Shown here piece by piece: positions 9,390-18,060 of a DNA stretch of 38,605 nucleotides. Positions within the stretch are counted from its first letter, which is position 1. Each line of letters opens with the position of its first letter. A program made the translations under genes and the position numbers. Location of the stretch: assembly GCF_001436025.1 (NCBI RefSeq), contig NZ_AZEQ01000020.1, positions 1 through 38,605 of the forward strand. Direction: 5' to 3'. Source of the DNA: Limosilactobacillus mucosae DSM 13345 (lineage in GTDB: Bacteria; Bacillota; Bacilli; Lactobacillales; Lactobacillaceae). The notes beneath the pieces are model-generated. The model did no database searches. It saw nothing but the letters and a program-made list of their open reading frames with translations, and was not told where the DNA came from.

Positions 9390-9767
9390 ATGAGTGATTT
9401 ATTAACTGGTATGCCGGTGCTGTCGTTGGTGCCCAGTCATCACAACCTGACCTATCATTTGATCGTCATCGTGATCGCGGCCTTCGCGGCATTTATCCCG
9501 CGCTACTTCCCAATGCGTTTCTTTACCAACCGGAAGATTCCGCTCTGGTTTAACGAATGGATGAAGTACGTGCCGGTCAGTCTGTTTACGGCATTGGTTG
9601 TTAAGTCGATCTTTATGAGTAAGACCTACGCCTTTGTGCCATTTGGTCATGTCAGTCAAATCCTGGCAGCTGTTATCGTAATGATCGTTGCCTACTTTAC
9701 GCGTTCCATGGCCGTTTCAGTAATCGGCGGGCTGGCCGCGGTATGGCTGATTTCTTTGGTAATTTAA
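9390..9767 (+). CDS. azlD: AzlD family branched-chain amino acid exporter, small subunit
   Basis: A 125-residue membrane protein with about four helices and the AzlD signature FIPRYFPMRFFTNRKIP followed by MKYVPVSLFTALVV. It forms the exporter with AzlC from the gene directly upstream. The gap of two bases implies translational coupling; GGAG at 9375-9378 lies inside the azlC end. No clear terminator follows. Confidence 0.9.
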   Translation: MSDLLTGMPVLSLVPSHHNLTYHLIVIVIAAFAAFIPRYFPMRFFTNRKIPLWFNEWMKYVPVSLFTALVVKSIFMSKTYAFVPFGHVSQILAAVIVMIVAYFTRSMAVSVIGGLAAVWLISLVI

Positions 9768-10239
9768 AATAATTGCAAATAATTGAAGCGTCATTTTCAA
9801 AAGCATGATGGCTGGGTTCTGAGCCTGGCATGATCATCATGGGCTGCCTTGCGTCGGAATTGTCCGCGCTGGCTGAAAATGGCGCTTTTCAAATTTCATT
9901 ACGGTTTGATCATTGAGCCGTTGTGGTGCATCATAATGGCTTTGCCAAATAGACGTGTTCGAATTTCAGTTTTGGGCAAAGCGAGTGCTATGAGCAATGT
10001 ATCGGTGATTGTCCGGTTGCGGGTAAGGTCTCATTGGTGATTACTTGCCATTTGGACTGCCGATAATGTTCCATTGATGGCTGTCAGAATGTCCGCACCA
10101 GTTAATTTGCCATCCTGTAGTTAATTCAGTTAATCTAGTCAATCCGTCACCGGTTACCCAAATAGTCGTGCGACTGCCTGGTTCGATTTGAAAATGGCGC
10201 TTTTTCATTTTGCGTCAAGCCAGCTGGGGCGATTCATCT
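9768..10239. other. Gene-free stretch after azlD
   Basis: About 470 bases with no convincing gene. One 63-codon frame (9849-10040) lacks a ribosome site and looks random. An AAAATGGCGCTTTT-like word occurs twice (about 9878 and 10190) and a related GCGTCATTTTCAAAAGC at about 9788, possibly relics of a degraded repeat. No terminator with a clear T-run was seen after azlD. Confidence 0.5.
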
Positions 10240-10281
10240 TATAATTAAGCCAAGCATTGATAAAACGAGAGGAGTAATTTA

Positions 10282-10830
10282 ATGAAGAAAGCATATTTGA
10301 TTCATGGGACCTCCACCCGCGATGATGACTGGTTCCCATGGCTAGAAAAAGCGGCACGACCGGAAATTGAGCTGGATCGACTCTGGCTGCCCGATCCGTT
10401 TGCCCCGCAACCGGCAGCGTGGAATCAAGCGGTTGATGATCAAATCAAAGCTGAAGATGGCATTACGCTGGTAGCGCATAGTCTGGGCTGCATAACGGCA
10501 GTACGCTGGCTGGCGCGGCATAACGTTAAGAACGTGGGCCTGCTTTTGGTAGGGGCGTTTGATCAGCCGCTGCCAGACTACGCGGGTTTAGATGAATTCA
10601 TGCAGGGCGGGGTTGACTATCGCCAAGTGCGGCCCAAGATCAGCCGTGCGACCGTGATCACAGCGCAAAACGATCCCATTGCGCCATATCAGTTTGGTGT
10701 AGCCATGGCCAATCGATTGGGTGCCAAATTGATCGTACGTCCAGATGGTGGGCATTTCTTAACCAGTGATGGCTTTACGGAATTTCCGCTAGCATTGACG
10801 GAGCTAAAACGCGTTGCCGGCGTTGCCTGA
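10282..10830 (+). CDS. Small alpha/beta hydrolase, RBBP9/YdeN type
   Basis: A 182-residue cytoplasmic hydrolase. The N-terminal YLIHGTST forms the oxyanion strand; the nucleophile is S67 in VAHSLG, and the acid and base are probably D131 (AQNDPIAPY) and H158 (DGGHF). This is the short lidless RBBP9/YdeN type, with unknown natural esters. A TATAAT at 10240-10245 and GAGAGGAG at 10267-10274 precede the ATG. It is monocistronic and shares a bidirectional terminator with cfa. Confidence 0.85.
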   Translation: MKKAYLIHGTSTRDDDWFPWLEKAARPEIELDRLWLPDPFAPQPAAWNQAVDDQIKAEDGITLVAHSLGCITAVRWLARHNVKNVGLLLVGAFDQPLPDYAGLDEFMQGGVDYRQVRPKISRATVITAQNDPIAPYQFGVAMANRLGAKLIVRPDGGHFLTSDGFTEFPLALTELKRVAGVA

Positions 10831-10890
10831 CTTGGTGGCCATTGCGACTAGCATTGACATTAGATTTATCGCTAGCTTTATCTTCAAAAT

Positions 10891-10930
10891 AAAAAGATCC
10901 GCCATACTGAAAACGTGACGGATCTTTTTA
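10891..10930. terminator. Bidirectional intrinsic terminator
   Basis: AAAAAGATCCGcC and GaCGGATCTTTTT arms with a 13-base loop give an A-run on one side and a T-run on the other. The hairpin serves the converging hydrolase gene (plus) and cfa (minus). Confidence 0.85.
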
Positions 10931-10931
10931 T

Positions 10932-12113
10932 TTATTGCTGATTGCTCATGTAATCGCGCGTCATTGGCAGGTTCTTGCCGGATGCACCCTTGGTAATCAA
11001 GAATTGCATGACGTCGATGTTGCCCGATTCAAATGAGGCCGCGCATGCTTGCAGGTACAGATCCCACATGCGTGTAAACCGTTCGCCCATCATATCTTGA
11101 ATGTGAGCGCGATGGGCATTGAAGTTCATGTCCCAGATTTCAAGCGTTCGCTGGTAGTGGCGGCGCAGCATTTCAATGTCGGCAATCTGCAGATTATTTT
11201 CAACGATGTGGCCAACCATTTCCTGCAAGCCCGGCACATAACCACCAGGGAAGATGTACTTATTGATCCAACCGTTGTAGGCGCCGCCTTGTTGACGCGT
11301 AATCCCGTGAATCAGAGCCACGCCATCATTGGTCAAATAGCGAGCGATATCTTTAAAGTATAGGCCCAGGTTTTCTTTACCGACGTGTTCAAACATCCCC
11401 ACGGAAACAATATAGTCCCATTTTTGATCGCCTAATTCGCGGTAGTCCATCAATAAGACCTCGGCTACGTCCTGCAGGTGTTCTTCTTCAATCTTATTTT
11501 GCACCAGGCGATACTGTTCCTTGCTCAGCGTAACGCCGGTAACCTTCAGCCCGTATTCGCGCGCGGCCGTCAGCATCAAGGTGCCCCAGCCGCAGCCGAT
11601 GTCGAGCAGCTTTTTGCCAGGCTGTGGGTGCAGCTTGTTGATGATGTGGTGTACTTTGGCTAACTGGGCGGCCGTCAGATCGTCATGGTTGCCATTGGTA
11701 AAGTAGGCACAAGAATAGGTCAGCGTGTCATCCAGCCACAGCTTGTAAAAATCGTTGCCGACGTCATAGTGACTTTGCACATCATCGGCACTTTCTTTTT
11801 CGCCGTGTCCCTGCTTAGGCATAAAGCGCCGGAACTTGCTGTTGCGCATAAAGCTGTCTTTGCTTTCATAGGCCGATTCAATGACTTTTTGAATGCTACC
11901 GTCAATTTCGATTTTCTTATCCATGAAGGCCTCGCCTAAAGCGATTGAAGCGTTTTTGGTCAGGTCGCGCACTGGGATCTTCTCGTTGAACCGAATTGTT
12001 GCTTGCGGCTCGCCATTGCCGTAAACGACTGAGGAACCATCCCAGAATACGATTTTAACGGGGATGGTAAATGAGCGGCTCAGCAAGACTTTATAAAATG
12101 TCTTTTCCAACAT
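10932..12113 (-). CDS. cfa: Cyclopropane-fatty-acyl-phospholipid synthase
   Basis: A 393-residue enzyme that transfers a methylene from S-adenosylmethionine to cis double bonds of membrane phospholipids, making lactobacillic-type cyclopropane acids in response to acid or stationary phase. Visible are the N-terminal lipid-binding region, [22 protein letters not shown], the SAM-binding [22 protein letters not shown], and the C-terminal [13 protein letters not shown]. The start is ATG at 12113, with GAAGGAAAA just upstream; a longer frame to 12188 has no better site and its first 25 residues do not fit the family. It ends at a terminator and diverges from the permease gene at 12235. Confidence 0.93.
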   Translation of the reverse strand: MLEKTFYKVLLSRSFTIPVKIVFWDGSSVVYGNGEPQATIRFNEKIPVRDLTKNASIALGEAFMDKKIEIDGSIQKVIESAYESKDSFMRNSKFRRFMPKQGHGEKESADDVQSHYDVGNDFYKLWLDDTLTYSCAYFTNGNHDDLTAAQLAKVHHIINKLHPQPGKKLLDIGCGWGTLMLTAAREYGLKVTGVTLSKEQYRLVQNKIEEEHLQDVAEVLLMDYRELGDQKWDYIVSVGMFEHVGKENLGLYFKDIARYLTNDGVALIHGITRQQGGAYNGWINKYIFPGGYVPGLQEMVGHIVENNLQIADIEMLRRHYQRTLEIWDMNFNAHRAHIQDMMGERFTRMWDLYLQACAASFESGNIDVMQFLITKGASGKNLPMTRDYMSNQQ

Positions 12114-12234
12114 GTGCTTTTCCTTCTTTCCAATCCGTATGCAGGTTATTATACACCAGGCAGTAAAATTAGGCGGAATTTGCATCATTGCATGCTATAC
12201 TTAGGCTAAATTGTCTAAAAATAGGAGGGATTGG

Positions 12235-13263
12235 ATGGTCAATGCATGGCATCGATTCATCGATAACGTACCATTAAGGCGGTTTGCAGTGTTGGCGCTG
12301 TTGATCTGGGTGCTCTATTTGGTACGAGGAATGCTGAGCGCAATTCTGCTGACGTTTATCTTTACATACATTGTAGTGCATTGGGTTCGCTTCGTTCAGC
12401 GCTGGATTCCCAGACTCCCCTCGCTGCTGGTGGTCCTGGCAACCTATGTCGTTTTGATTGCGGCTGTCTACTTTGCGGTAACCAAATACTTGCCGCTGCT
12501 GATCACGCAGATTGTAAAGATGGTCAATTCGGTCTTAAAATTCTATCAATCGCAGGATGGTTCTTGGCTGATCAAACAGCTCAATCACTACATTAGTGCC
12601 AAAACTGTCACAGCCCAGGTCAAGCATGGCATCAACCTGGCTTTTTCGACTTTAACCAGCCTGACGAAGATGGCAGTGACGTTCTTTATGTCATTTATTT
12701 TGAGTTTCTTTTATACGATTGAGCTCAAGCAGATGTATTCATTTAGCCGTTTGTTTTTAACTAGTGAGCTGTTCAGCTGGCTGTTTGAGGATATCTATTA
12801 TTTTGGCAAGAAGTTTGTTAATACGTTCGGTGTGGTTTTGGAGGCGCAGTTCTTTATTGCACTCTGCAATACGGCGCTGACAACGATCTGTCTGATGTTT
12901 ATGCATATGCCGCAGATTCTGGCACTGGCTTTGATGGTCTTTATTTTCAGTCTGGTGCCGGTTGCTGGGGTGATTATTTCGCTGATTCCGTTGAGCATGG
13001 TTGGCTATTCAGTTGGTGGCATTCGCGACGTAATCTACATCATCATTATGATTATTGCAATTCATGCACTGGAATCGTACGTCTTGAATCCTAAGTTTAT
13101 GTCCAGCCGCACGGAACTGCCGATCTTTTATACGTTCGTAGTGCTGATGGTCAGTGAAAAACTGTTTGGCACCTGGGGCTTAATCGTCGGCGTGCCGATT
13201 TTTACTTTCCTGCTTGACATCATGGGAGTAAAGTCGATTGGCGATAAAAAACAAAATGAATAG
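12235..13263 (+). CDS. AI-2E family transporter (TqsA/YdiK-like permease)
   Basis: A 342-residue membrane protein with a hydrophobic N-terminal pair of helices, a middle amphipathic region and a C-terminal helix cluster (LALALMVFIFSLVPVAGVIISLIP, typical of the family's conserved P-x-x-G region). Members are proposed exporters of small signals or ion antiporters, so a substrate should not be assigned. ATG at 12235 is five bases after AGGAGGG (12223-12229); a TTG at 12211 is less suitable. TATACT at 12196-12201 is a candidate -10. A terminator follows directly. Confidence 0.85.
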   Translation: MVNAWHRFIDNVPLRRFAVLALLIWVLYLVRGMLSAILLTFIFTYIVVHWVRFVQRWIPRLPSLLVVLATYVVLIAAVYFAVTKYLPLLITQIVKMVNSVLKFYQSQDGSWLIKQLNHYISAKTVTAQVKHGINLAFSTLTSLTKMAVTFFMSFILSFFYTIELKQMYSFSRLFLTSELFSWLFEDIYYFGKKFVNTFGVVLEAQFFIALCNTALTTICLMFMHMPQILALALMVFIFSLVPVAGVIISLIPLSMVGYSVGGIRDVIYIIIMIIAIHALESYVLNPKFMSSRTELPIFYTFVVLMVSEKLFGTWGLIVGVPIFTFLLDIMGVKSIGDKKQNE

Positions 13264-13271
13264 TTTTAACG

Positions 13272-13304
13272 ACCAGCATTGATGAAAATCGGTGCTGGTT
13301 TTTT
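13272..13304 (+). terminator. Intrinsic terminator of the AI-2E permease gene
   Basis: ACCAGCA-TTGA and TCGG-TGCTGGT arms followed by TTTTTT, beginning nine bases after the stop codon. Confidence 0.8.
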
Positions 13305-13306
13305 CG

Positions 13307-13834
13307 ACAGGTGCAGCCGGTTTGAGCGACGTAAGCTTTTCGCCATCATATTACTGCTTGGGTCACGATGAAGCAATCCAGGATATCATCACTGTGAAAC
13401 TGCTCTTGATTGTCGATTTGACGTTTCAGCTGCTTATTAAAATGTTTAACGAATGAAATATCCAATAATTCCTGTATAAAACATATGATAAAAATATCAT
13501 TACCTACTATTAGCAAAAAATCTGGCAATAGTAGGTAAATCGTAAATGAGTGGTTAAACTTGACGATGAGATAAATAACCAAACTGCCGATGCTCAATGG
13601 CGATAAGGCGAGCGGAACGTGAATAGTCGACTTGTACTTCTATTAGGCTGGAATTTGACAACTTCGATTTACAATTGTAATTGCAGGTGGTCCATAGCGC
13701 TGATCTGAGAATAACGGTAATTTGAAAATGACGGTGTTGTGCAATACGAGACGGTTGTGGATTGTTACTCACCATCAAAATCAGCTGCTTCAAATTGTTG
13801 ATTAATACAAAATTAAAAATAAATTAAAAATGCG
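13307..13834. other. Gene-poor AT-rich stretch with inverted repeat
   Basis: About 530 bases before the liv promoter without a convincing gene. A minus-strand 83-codon frame (13597-13346) begins with TTG and no ribosome site; it is hydrophobic at its N-terminus. A perfect 12-bp inverted repeat, TTACCTACTATT (13500-13511) and AATAGTAGGTAA (13527-13538), has a 15-base loop and no T-run. Confidence 0.45.
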
Positions 13835-13863
13835 TTGACTTTCTAATCTGGAATCAGTAGACT
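13835..13863 (+). promoter_or_regulatory. Promoter of the liv operon
   Basis: TTGACT (13835-13840), a 17-base spacer and TAGACT (13858-13863), preceded by A/T-rich tracts resembling an UP element. Transcription would start near 13870, about 40 bases before the leader peptide ATG. Confidence 0.75.
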
Positions 13864-13910
13864 AAAACACATCAAATATTTACTACGGCAAAAGAAAGGA
13901 GCCATGGATC

Positions 13911-14000
13911 ATGAAAAAGCAATTATTCGTACAACTCAACAACATGGCTCTTCAATTGAACGCCCTACTGCTACTGCAGTTCAAGGACCCGGTTGCGTGA
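13911..14000 (+). CDS. Leucine-rich leader peptide of the liv operon
   Basis: A 29-codon frame starting MKKQLFVQLNN with 8 Leu codons, four of them consecutive (CTA CTG CTA CTG at positions 19-22), then FKDPVA and TGA. The ATG is nine bases after GAAAGGAG (13894-13901), a proper distance; an ATG at 13904 in another frame is only two bases from it. The frame lies between a consensus promoter and a strong terminator upstream of the branched-chain amino acid importer. This is the layout of a ribosome-mediated attenuation leader, as for leu and ilv operons of enterobacteria. Read directly: peptide, Leu run, hairpins. Inferred: leucine sensing. Confidence 0.75.
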   Translation: MKKQLFVQLNNMALQLNALLLLQFKDPVA

Positions 14001-14021
14001 TTAAGCATTTTTGCTGATCAG

Positions 14022-14109
14022 CGATTGAGCCCTTCTTTCTGTTGGCATGGGGGCCGATCGATACCGGTTGAGAAAAGCCCTCATTCCATTGCGGATGAGG
14101 GCTTTTTTC
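14022..14109 (+). promoter_or_regulatory. Putative leucine attenuator with alternative hairpins
   Basis: Three overlapping stems can form. CGATTGAGCCC (14022-14032) pairs with GGGCCGATCG (14051-14060). ATGGGGGC (14047-14054) pairs with GCCCTCAT (14077-14084), using one G-U pair. GCCCTCAT also forms the left arm of the terminator (14073-14109). The second pairing excludes both the first stem and the terminator, so it can act as antiterminator. In addition GGCTC-TT-CAAT inside the leader gene (13946-13956) can pair with ATTGAGCC (14024-14031), linking translation to folding. The direction of control under low leucine is not settled by these pairings. Confidence 0.6.
14073..14109 (+). terminator. 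Terminator between leader peptide and livJ
   Basis: AAAAGCCCTCAT and ATGAGGGCTTTTTT arms enclose a 10-base loop; a very strong intrinsic terminator that lies 75 bases before livJ and after the leader peptide, so it must be read through for importer expression. Confidence 0.9.
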
Positions 14110-14183
14110 TTTGGTCAAATGCAGTCAGCAAAATATTTGATTGATTGAATGATGAGAAAAATTAAACAAGGGGAGTCAGGCTT

Positions 14184-15374
14184 ATGAAGATTAAAAATAA
14201 GAAAACGGGGATTGCCATAATGATGGCAGCCATGACCATGATGGCAGCAGGATGTTCCGCAACTGGTTCGCAAAAAGGCAACTCAGCTTCAGGCAATACG
14301 ATTAAGGTTGGGGTCAACATGGAACTGTCTGGCGCGGCCGCTGGCTATGGTCAACAAGAAGAAAACGGGATCAAGCTTGCCGTTCACGATATTAACAAAA
14401 ACGGCGGTATTAAGGTTAACGGCAAGAAGATGAAGATCAAGATCATCACGCGCGACAACAAGACCTCAACTTCAACGGCGGCTTCGGTTGCTTCACAATT
14501 AACCACCAAGGACAAGGTTGTTGCTACGGTCGGCCCCGCAACGACCAACGCGGCTACGGCAGCTATTCCAAACCAGACCAAGGCGCAGGTGCCACTGGTT
14601 TCACCAACCGCGGCTGATCCTAGCTTTACGCGGACTAAGAAGGGTGGCGTTCAAAAGTACGTCTTCCGGGCCCAGGCACAAAACAACTACCAAGGTCAAG
14701 TGGCTGCCAACTTCGCCAACACGCATCTGAAGGCTAAGCGCGTAGCTATCTTGGCTGATAACTCCAGTGACTACGGGACGGGACTTGCCAAAGCATTTAA
14801 GAAGAACTTTAAGGGTACGATCGTTTCAACGCAGTATTTCCAAGAAGGCGACAAGGACTTTAGCTCTTTGATTACGGCTATCAAGAACAAGAAGATCGAT
14901 GCCATCTACGTTCCGGGCTACTACTCTGAAGTCGGCGTGATCATCAAGGAAGCGCGTGAAGCAGGCATCACGGCGCCAATCGTTGGTTCTGGTGGGATGG
15001 CCGATCCAAAGCTTGCTAAGATTGCTGGTGCTTCAAACGCAACCAACGTTTACTACACGACGCCATTCTCCACGATTACGGCTGAAAAGAACGCAGCAGC
15101 TCGCAAGTTTATGAAAGAATACAAGGCTAAGTACGGTCAAACGGCACCAACCTACTCTGCATTAGGCTACGACGCGACGATGATGGTTGCCAACGCCATC
15201 AAGAAGGCTGACTCAACCAACTCCAACAAGATTACGGATGCTTTGGCCAAGACCAAGAACATGAAGGGTGTTACTGGGACGATCACGGTCAACAAGCACC
15301 ACGATCCACAGATGAAGATGTCGGTTGAACAAATGACCAACGGCAAGGTTGTTGCCGGCTACACTGTTAAGTAA
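14184..15374 (+). CDS. livJ: Branched-chain amino acid ABC transporter, substrate-binding lipoprotein
   Basis: A 396-residue type I periplasmic-binding-fold protein (Peripla_BP_6). A basic N-terminus and hydrophobic segment lead to the lipobox MAAGC, so C24 should be lipidated and the protein anchored outside the membrane. Family features include VGVNMELSGAAAGYGQQEENG, ATVGPATTNAA, and YVPGYYSEVGVIIKEAREAG. It binds Leu, Ile or Val (or related amino acids) for LivHMGF. GGGGAG at 14170-14175 precedes ATG. It is the first importer gene after the attenuator. Its codons are strongly biased, suggesting high expression. Confidence 0.92.
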   Translation: MKIKNKKTGIAIMMAAMTMMAAGCSATGSQKGNSASGNTIKVGVNMELSGAAAGYGQQEENGIKLAVHDINKNGGIKVNGKKMKIKIITRDNKTSTSTAASVASQLTTKDKVVATVGPATTNAATAAIPNQTKAQVPLVSPTAADPSFTRTKKGGVQKYVFRAQAQNNYQGQVAANFANTHLKAKRVAILADNSSDYGTGLAKAFKKNFKGTIVSTQYFQEGDKDFSSLITAIKNKKIDAIYVPGYYSEVGVIIKEAREAGITAPIVGSGGMADPKLAKIAGASNATNVYYTTPFSTITAEKNAAARKFMKEYKAKYGQTAPTYSALGYDATMMVANAIKKADSTNSNKITDALAKTKNMKGVTGTITVNKHHDPQMKMSVEQMTNGKVVAGYTVK

Positions 15375-15396
15375 TTAAAGAAAGGGGGCACCAACC

Positions 15397-16275
15397 GTGC
15401 AAATCTTTATGCAGCAACTGATCAACGGTCTCTCGCTTGGCAGCATCTATGCGCTGTTGGCTCTGGGATACACGATGATCTACGGGATTGTCAAGATTAT
15501 TCACTTCGCGCATGGTGACGTCTACATGCTGGGGGCGTTCTTCGGCTACTATACGATCAACGTCTGGCATTTCAACTTTATCATGGCGCTGTTTAGCTCA
15601 ATGATCTTCTGCGCTTTGGTGGGCATGCTGATCGAGTTTGTCGCATATCGGCCGCTGCGTCATTCATCACGGATTGCCGTTTTGATCACGGCGATTGGGG
15701 TGTCCTACTTTTTGGAAAACGGCATGTCGGTTCTGTTTTCAGGCGACACACGCGATTTTCCGCAGGTTATCAAGCAGGTCAACTATGAATGGTTCGGTAT
15801 TCGCGTAACCAACGTCCAGCTACTGATCTTTGTCACAACGATTATCCTGATGATCGTTTTGCAGCTGATCGTCAAGAAAACCAAGATGGGACGGGCAATG
15901 CGGGCGGCCGCGGCTGATCCGGTGGCAGCGGAACTGATGGGGATCAACATCAATGGTACGATCTCATTTGTCTTTGCAATTGGCTCAGCAATGGCTGGGG
16001 CAGCTGGTGTTTTGATTGGTCTGTACTACAACTCGATTGAACCAACGATGGGGCTGACGCCAGGGATCAAGGCCTTTGTCGCCGCTGTCGTTGGCGGTGT
16101 CGGCTCCATTCCAGGGGCAGCAGTCGGGGCCGTGATTATTGGCTGTCTGGAATCACTGATGCAGGCGATTGGCTTCTCTGCTTTCAAGGATGCAGCCGTC
16201 TATGTTGTTTTAATTATCGTATTGCTGTTCTTGCCAGCAGGTCTGTTTGGCAACAAGCAGCCAGAAAAGGTTTAG
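15397..16275 (+). CDS. livH: Branched-chain amino acid ABC transporter permease LivH
   Basis: A 292-residue permease with about eight helices. The N-terminal QQLINGLSLGSIYALLALGYTMIYG and the loop GRAMRAAAADPVAAELMGIN are the family signature; the loop contacts the ATPases. It pairs with LivM. GTG at 15397 follows AAAGGGGG at about 15381-15388. It lies 22 bases after livJ. Confidence 0.93.
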   Translation: MQIFMQQLINGLSLGSIYALLALGYTMIYGIVKIIHFAHGDVYMLGAFFGYYTINVWHFNFIMALFSSMIFCALVGMLIEFVAYRPLRHSSRIAVLITAIGVSYFLENGMSVLFSGDTRDFPQVIKQVNYEWFGIRVTNVQLLIFVTTIILMIVLQLIVKKTKMGRAMRAAAADPVAAELMGININGTISFVFAIGSAMAGAAGVLIGLYYNSIEPTMGLTPGIKAFVAAVVGGVGSIPGAAVGAVIIGCLESLMQAIGFSAFKDAAVYVVLIIVLLFLPAGLFGNKQPEKV

Positions 16276-16287
16276 GGAGGCGCGAAG

Positions 16288-17253
16288 ATGAAAACACGTT
16301 GGCAGACCATTGCCATCTGGTTCGTCTGCATGGCAGCCGGATATGGCATTATCTATGCTGGTGAAATGACTGGCGTGGTTGATACGTTTATCGAGAACAT
16401 GCTGGTTATGATGGGCATCAACATCATCCTGGCCGTCAGTCTGAACCTGATCGTGGGCTTTTCTGGTCAGTTTTCGCTGGGTCATGCCGGCTTTATGGCA
16501 ATTGGCGCCTATGCAACGGGAATTATGACGCAAACTGAATCAACATTTGCAGGGCTGATCTTTTCCATGATTACCGGCATTGTGATTACGATTGTGATTG
16601 CTCTGATCGTTGGGGTTCCAACCTTGCGGCTTAAAGGCGATTATTTAGCGATTGCGACGATGGGGGCGGCCGAAATTATCCGGCTGACCGCCAATAACTT
16701 AAAGATTACCAATGGACCGGCTGGGCTCTACAATATTCCCCAGCTTGCCACTTGGCCGCTCGTTTACATTATGATGTGTCTGACGATTATTATCGTTGCC
16801 AATTTTGTTCACAGTAAGACGGGCCGGGCGATTCGCGCTGTTCGCAATGACGAGCTGGCGGCCACGGCCATGGGCATCAACGCAACTAAGTACAAATTAA
16901 TGGCCTTTGTAATGGGCGCGTCACTGGCAGCTGTAGGTGGCTCACTCTATGCTTCCTACTTGCAGAGTATTGCCCCAAGCAATTTCAACATCATGGAGTC
17001 GGTTTCGATTCTGATTATTGTTGTTTTAGGCGGTATCGGTAGCATTACTGGATCCGTAATTGCTGCCGTCGTCTTAGGCGCAATCGACACGATTCTGCAA
17101 AACTTCGGCTCGCTGCGGATGGTTATCTACGCGGTCATGCTGATTGTCATTATGATTGCTAAGCCAAGTGGTTTGATGGGCCGGCGTGAGTTTTCAATTG
17201 GCAAATGGCTGGCGAAACGTACGGCCAAAAAGCAGGCTGCCGCTGAATCATAG
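16288..17253 (+). CDS. livM: Branched-chain amino acid ABC transporter permease LivM
   Basis: A 321-residue permease with the LivM signature ILAVSLNLIVGFSGQFSLGHAGFMAIGAY, followed by the ATPase-contact loop GRAIRAVRNDELAATAMGIN. It forms the channel with LivH. ATG at 16288 is preceded by GGGAGG about nine bases upstream and lies 12 bases after livH. Confidence 0.93.
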   Translation: MKTRWQTIAIWFVCMAAGYGIIYAGEMTGVVDTFIENMLVMMGINIILAVSLNLIVGFSGQFSLGHAGFMAIGAYATGIMTQTESTFAGLIFSMITGIVITIVIALIVGVPTLRLKGDYLAIATMGAAEIIRLTANNLKITNGPAGLYNIPQLATWPLVYIMMCLTIIIVANFVHSKTGRAIRAVRNDELAATAMGINATKYKLMAFVMGASLAAVGGSLYASYLQSIAPSNFNIMESVSILIIVVLGGIGSITGSVIAAVVLGAIDTILQNFGSLRMVIYAVMLIVIMIAKPSGLMGRREFSIGKWLAKRTAKKQAAAES

Positions 17254-17265
17254 AAAGGAGCAACT

Positions 17266-18060
17266 ATGGCAGAGAAATTATTAACCGTTCGCAACGTTAC
17301 GCGACAGTTTGGTGGACTGACAGCGGTCAATGACGTTTCGATGACGATCTATGATAATGAGTTGGTCGCTTTAATCGGTCCCAATGGTGCTGGTAAGACA
17401 ACCTTGTTCAACATGTTGAGCGGCCTTTTGCCAGCCACCAGCGGTACGATTGCCATCCGTCATGATGGTCGCTTCTATAAGGTCAGCGGTAAGGGTGCTA
17501 CCAGTGTTGCGCAGCATGGTATCTCACGGACGTTTCAAAACATTCGACTGTTTGGCGACATGACGGTGCGGGAAAACATCATGGCGGCGCTGAACAATCA
17601 ATTTAAGGAAAGTTTTTGGGGTACGATTATTCGAACGCCGCACTACTATCGTACTGAACGCGAGATGAATGACGCGGCCCAGAAGCTGATTGACCGCTAT
17701 CATTTGACGGCGGTTGCTGACAGTCCAGCCAACAAGCTGCCATATGGGATGCAGCGACGCGTTGAAATCGTGCGGGCCTTGGCAACCAAGCCGAAGATTA
17801 TCTTTTTGGATGAGCCGGCCGCGGGGATGAACCCTGAAGAAACGGCGGAGCTGACAACGATGATTCGGCAGCTGCGCGATGAGAACAATCTGGCCGTCCT
17901 TTTAATCGAACATGATATGTCATTGGTGATGAGCCTGGCTGAACGGATTTATGTTTTAGATCAAGGCGAGGTTTTGGCCAGTGGCACGCCAAAAGAAGTG
18001 AGTCAGAATTCAGCCGTTGTCAAAGCATATTTGGGAGGTGATGCCAATGCTGCAGGTTAA
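17266..18060 (+). CDS. livG: Branched-chain amino acid ABC transporter ATPase LivG
   Basis: A 264-residue nucleotide-binding subunit: Walker A GPNGAGKT (38-45), Q-loop FQNIRLF, the signature LPYGMQRR (about 158-165, the LivG variant of LSGGQ), Walker B IIFLDEPAAG (about 178-187) and the switch histidine in LLIEHDMSLV. It powers import with LivF. AAAGGAG lies before the ATG at 17266. Its end overlaps livF by 14 bases. Confidence 0.94.
   Translation: MAEKLLTVRNVTRQFGGLTAVNDVSMTIYDNELVALIGPNGAGKTTLFNMLSGLLPATSGTIAIRHDGRFYKVSGKGATSVAQHGISRTFQNIRLFGDMTVRENIMAALNNQFKESFWGTIIRTPHYYRTEREMNDAAQKLIDRYHLTAVADSPANKLPYGMQRRVEIVRALATKPKIIFLDEPAAGMNPEETAELTTMIRQLRDENNLAVLLIEHDMSLVMSLAERIYVLDQGEVLASGTPKEVSQNSAVVKAYLGGDANAAG

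Noticed and set aside
9849-10040. 63-codon frame after azlD
   Set aside because: No ribosome site and random-looking composition.
13346-13597. Minus-strand 83-codon hydrophobic frame
   Set aside because: TTG start without a ribosome site and no recognisable family; AT-rich DNA easily gives such frames. Kept only as a note in the gene-poor stretch.
13904-14017. Alternative 37-codon frame beginning MDHEKAI in the liv leader
   Set aside because: Its ATG is only two bases from the ribosome site, whereas the Leu-rich frame has a nine-base spacing and a leucine run that matches the importer's substrate. It could still matter if conserved in relatives.
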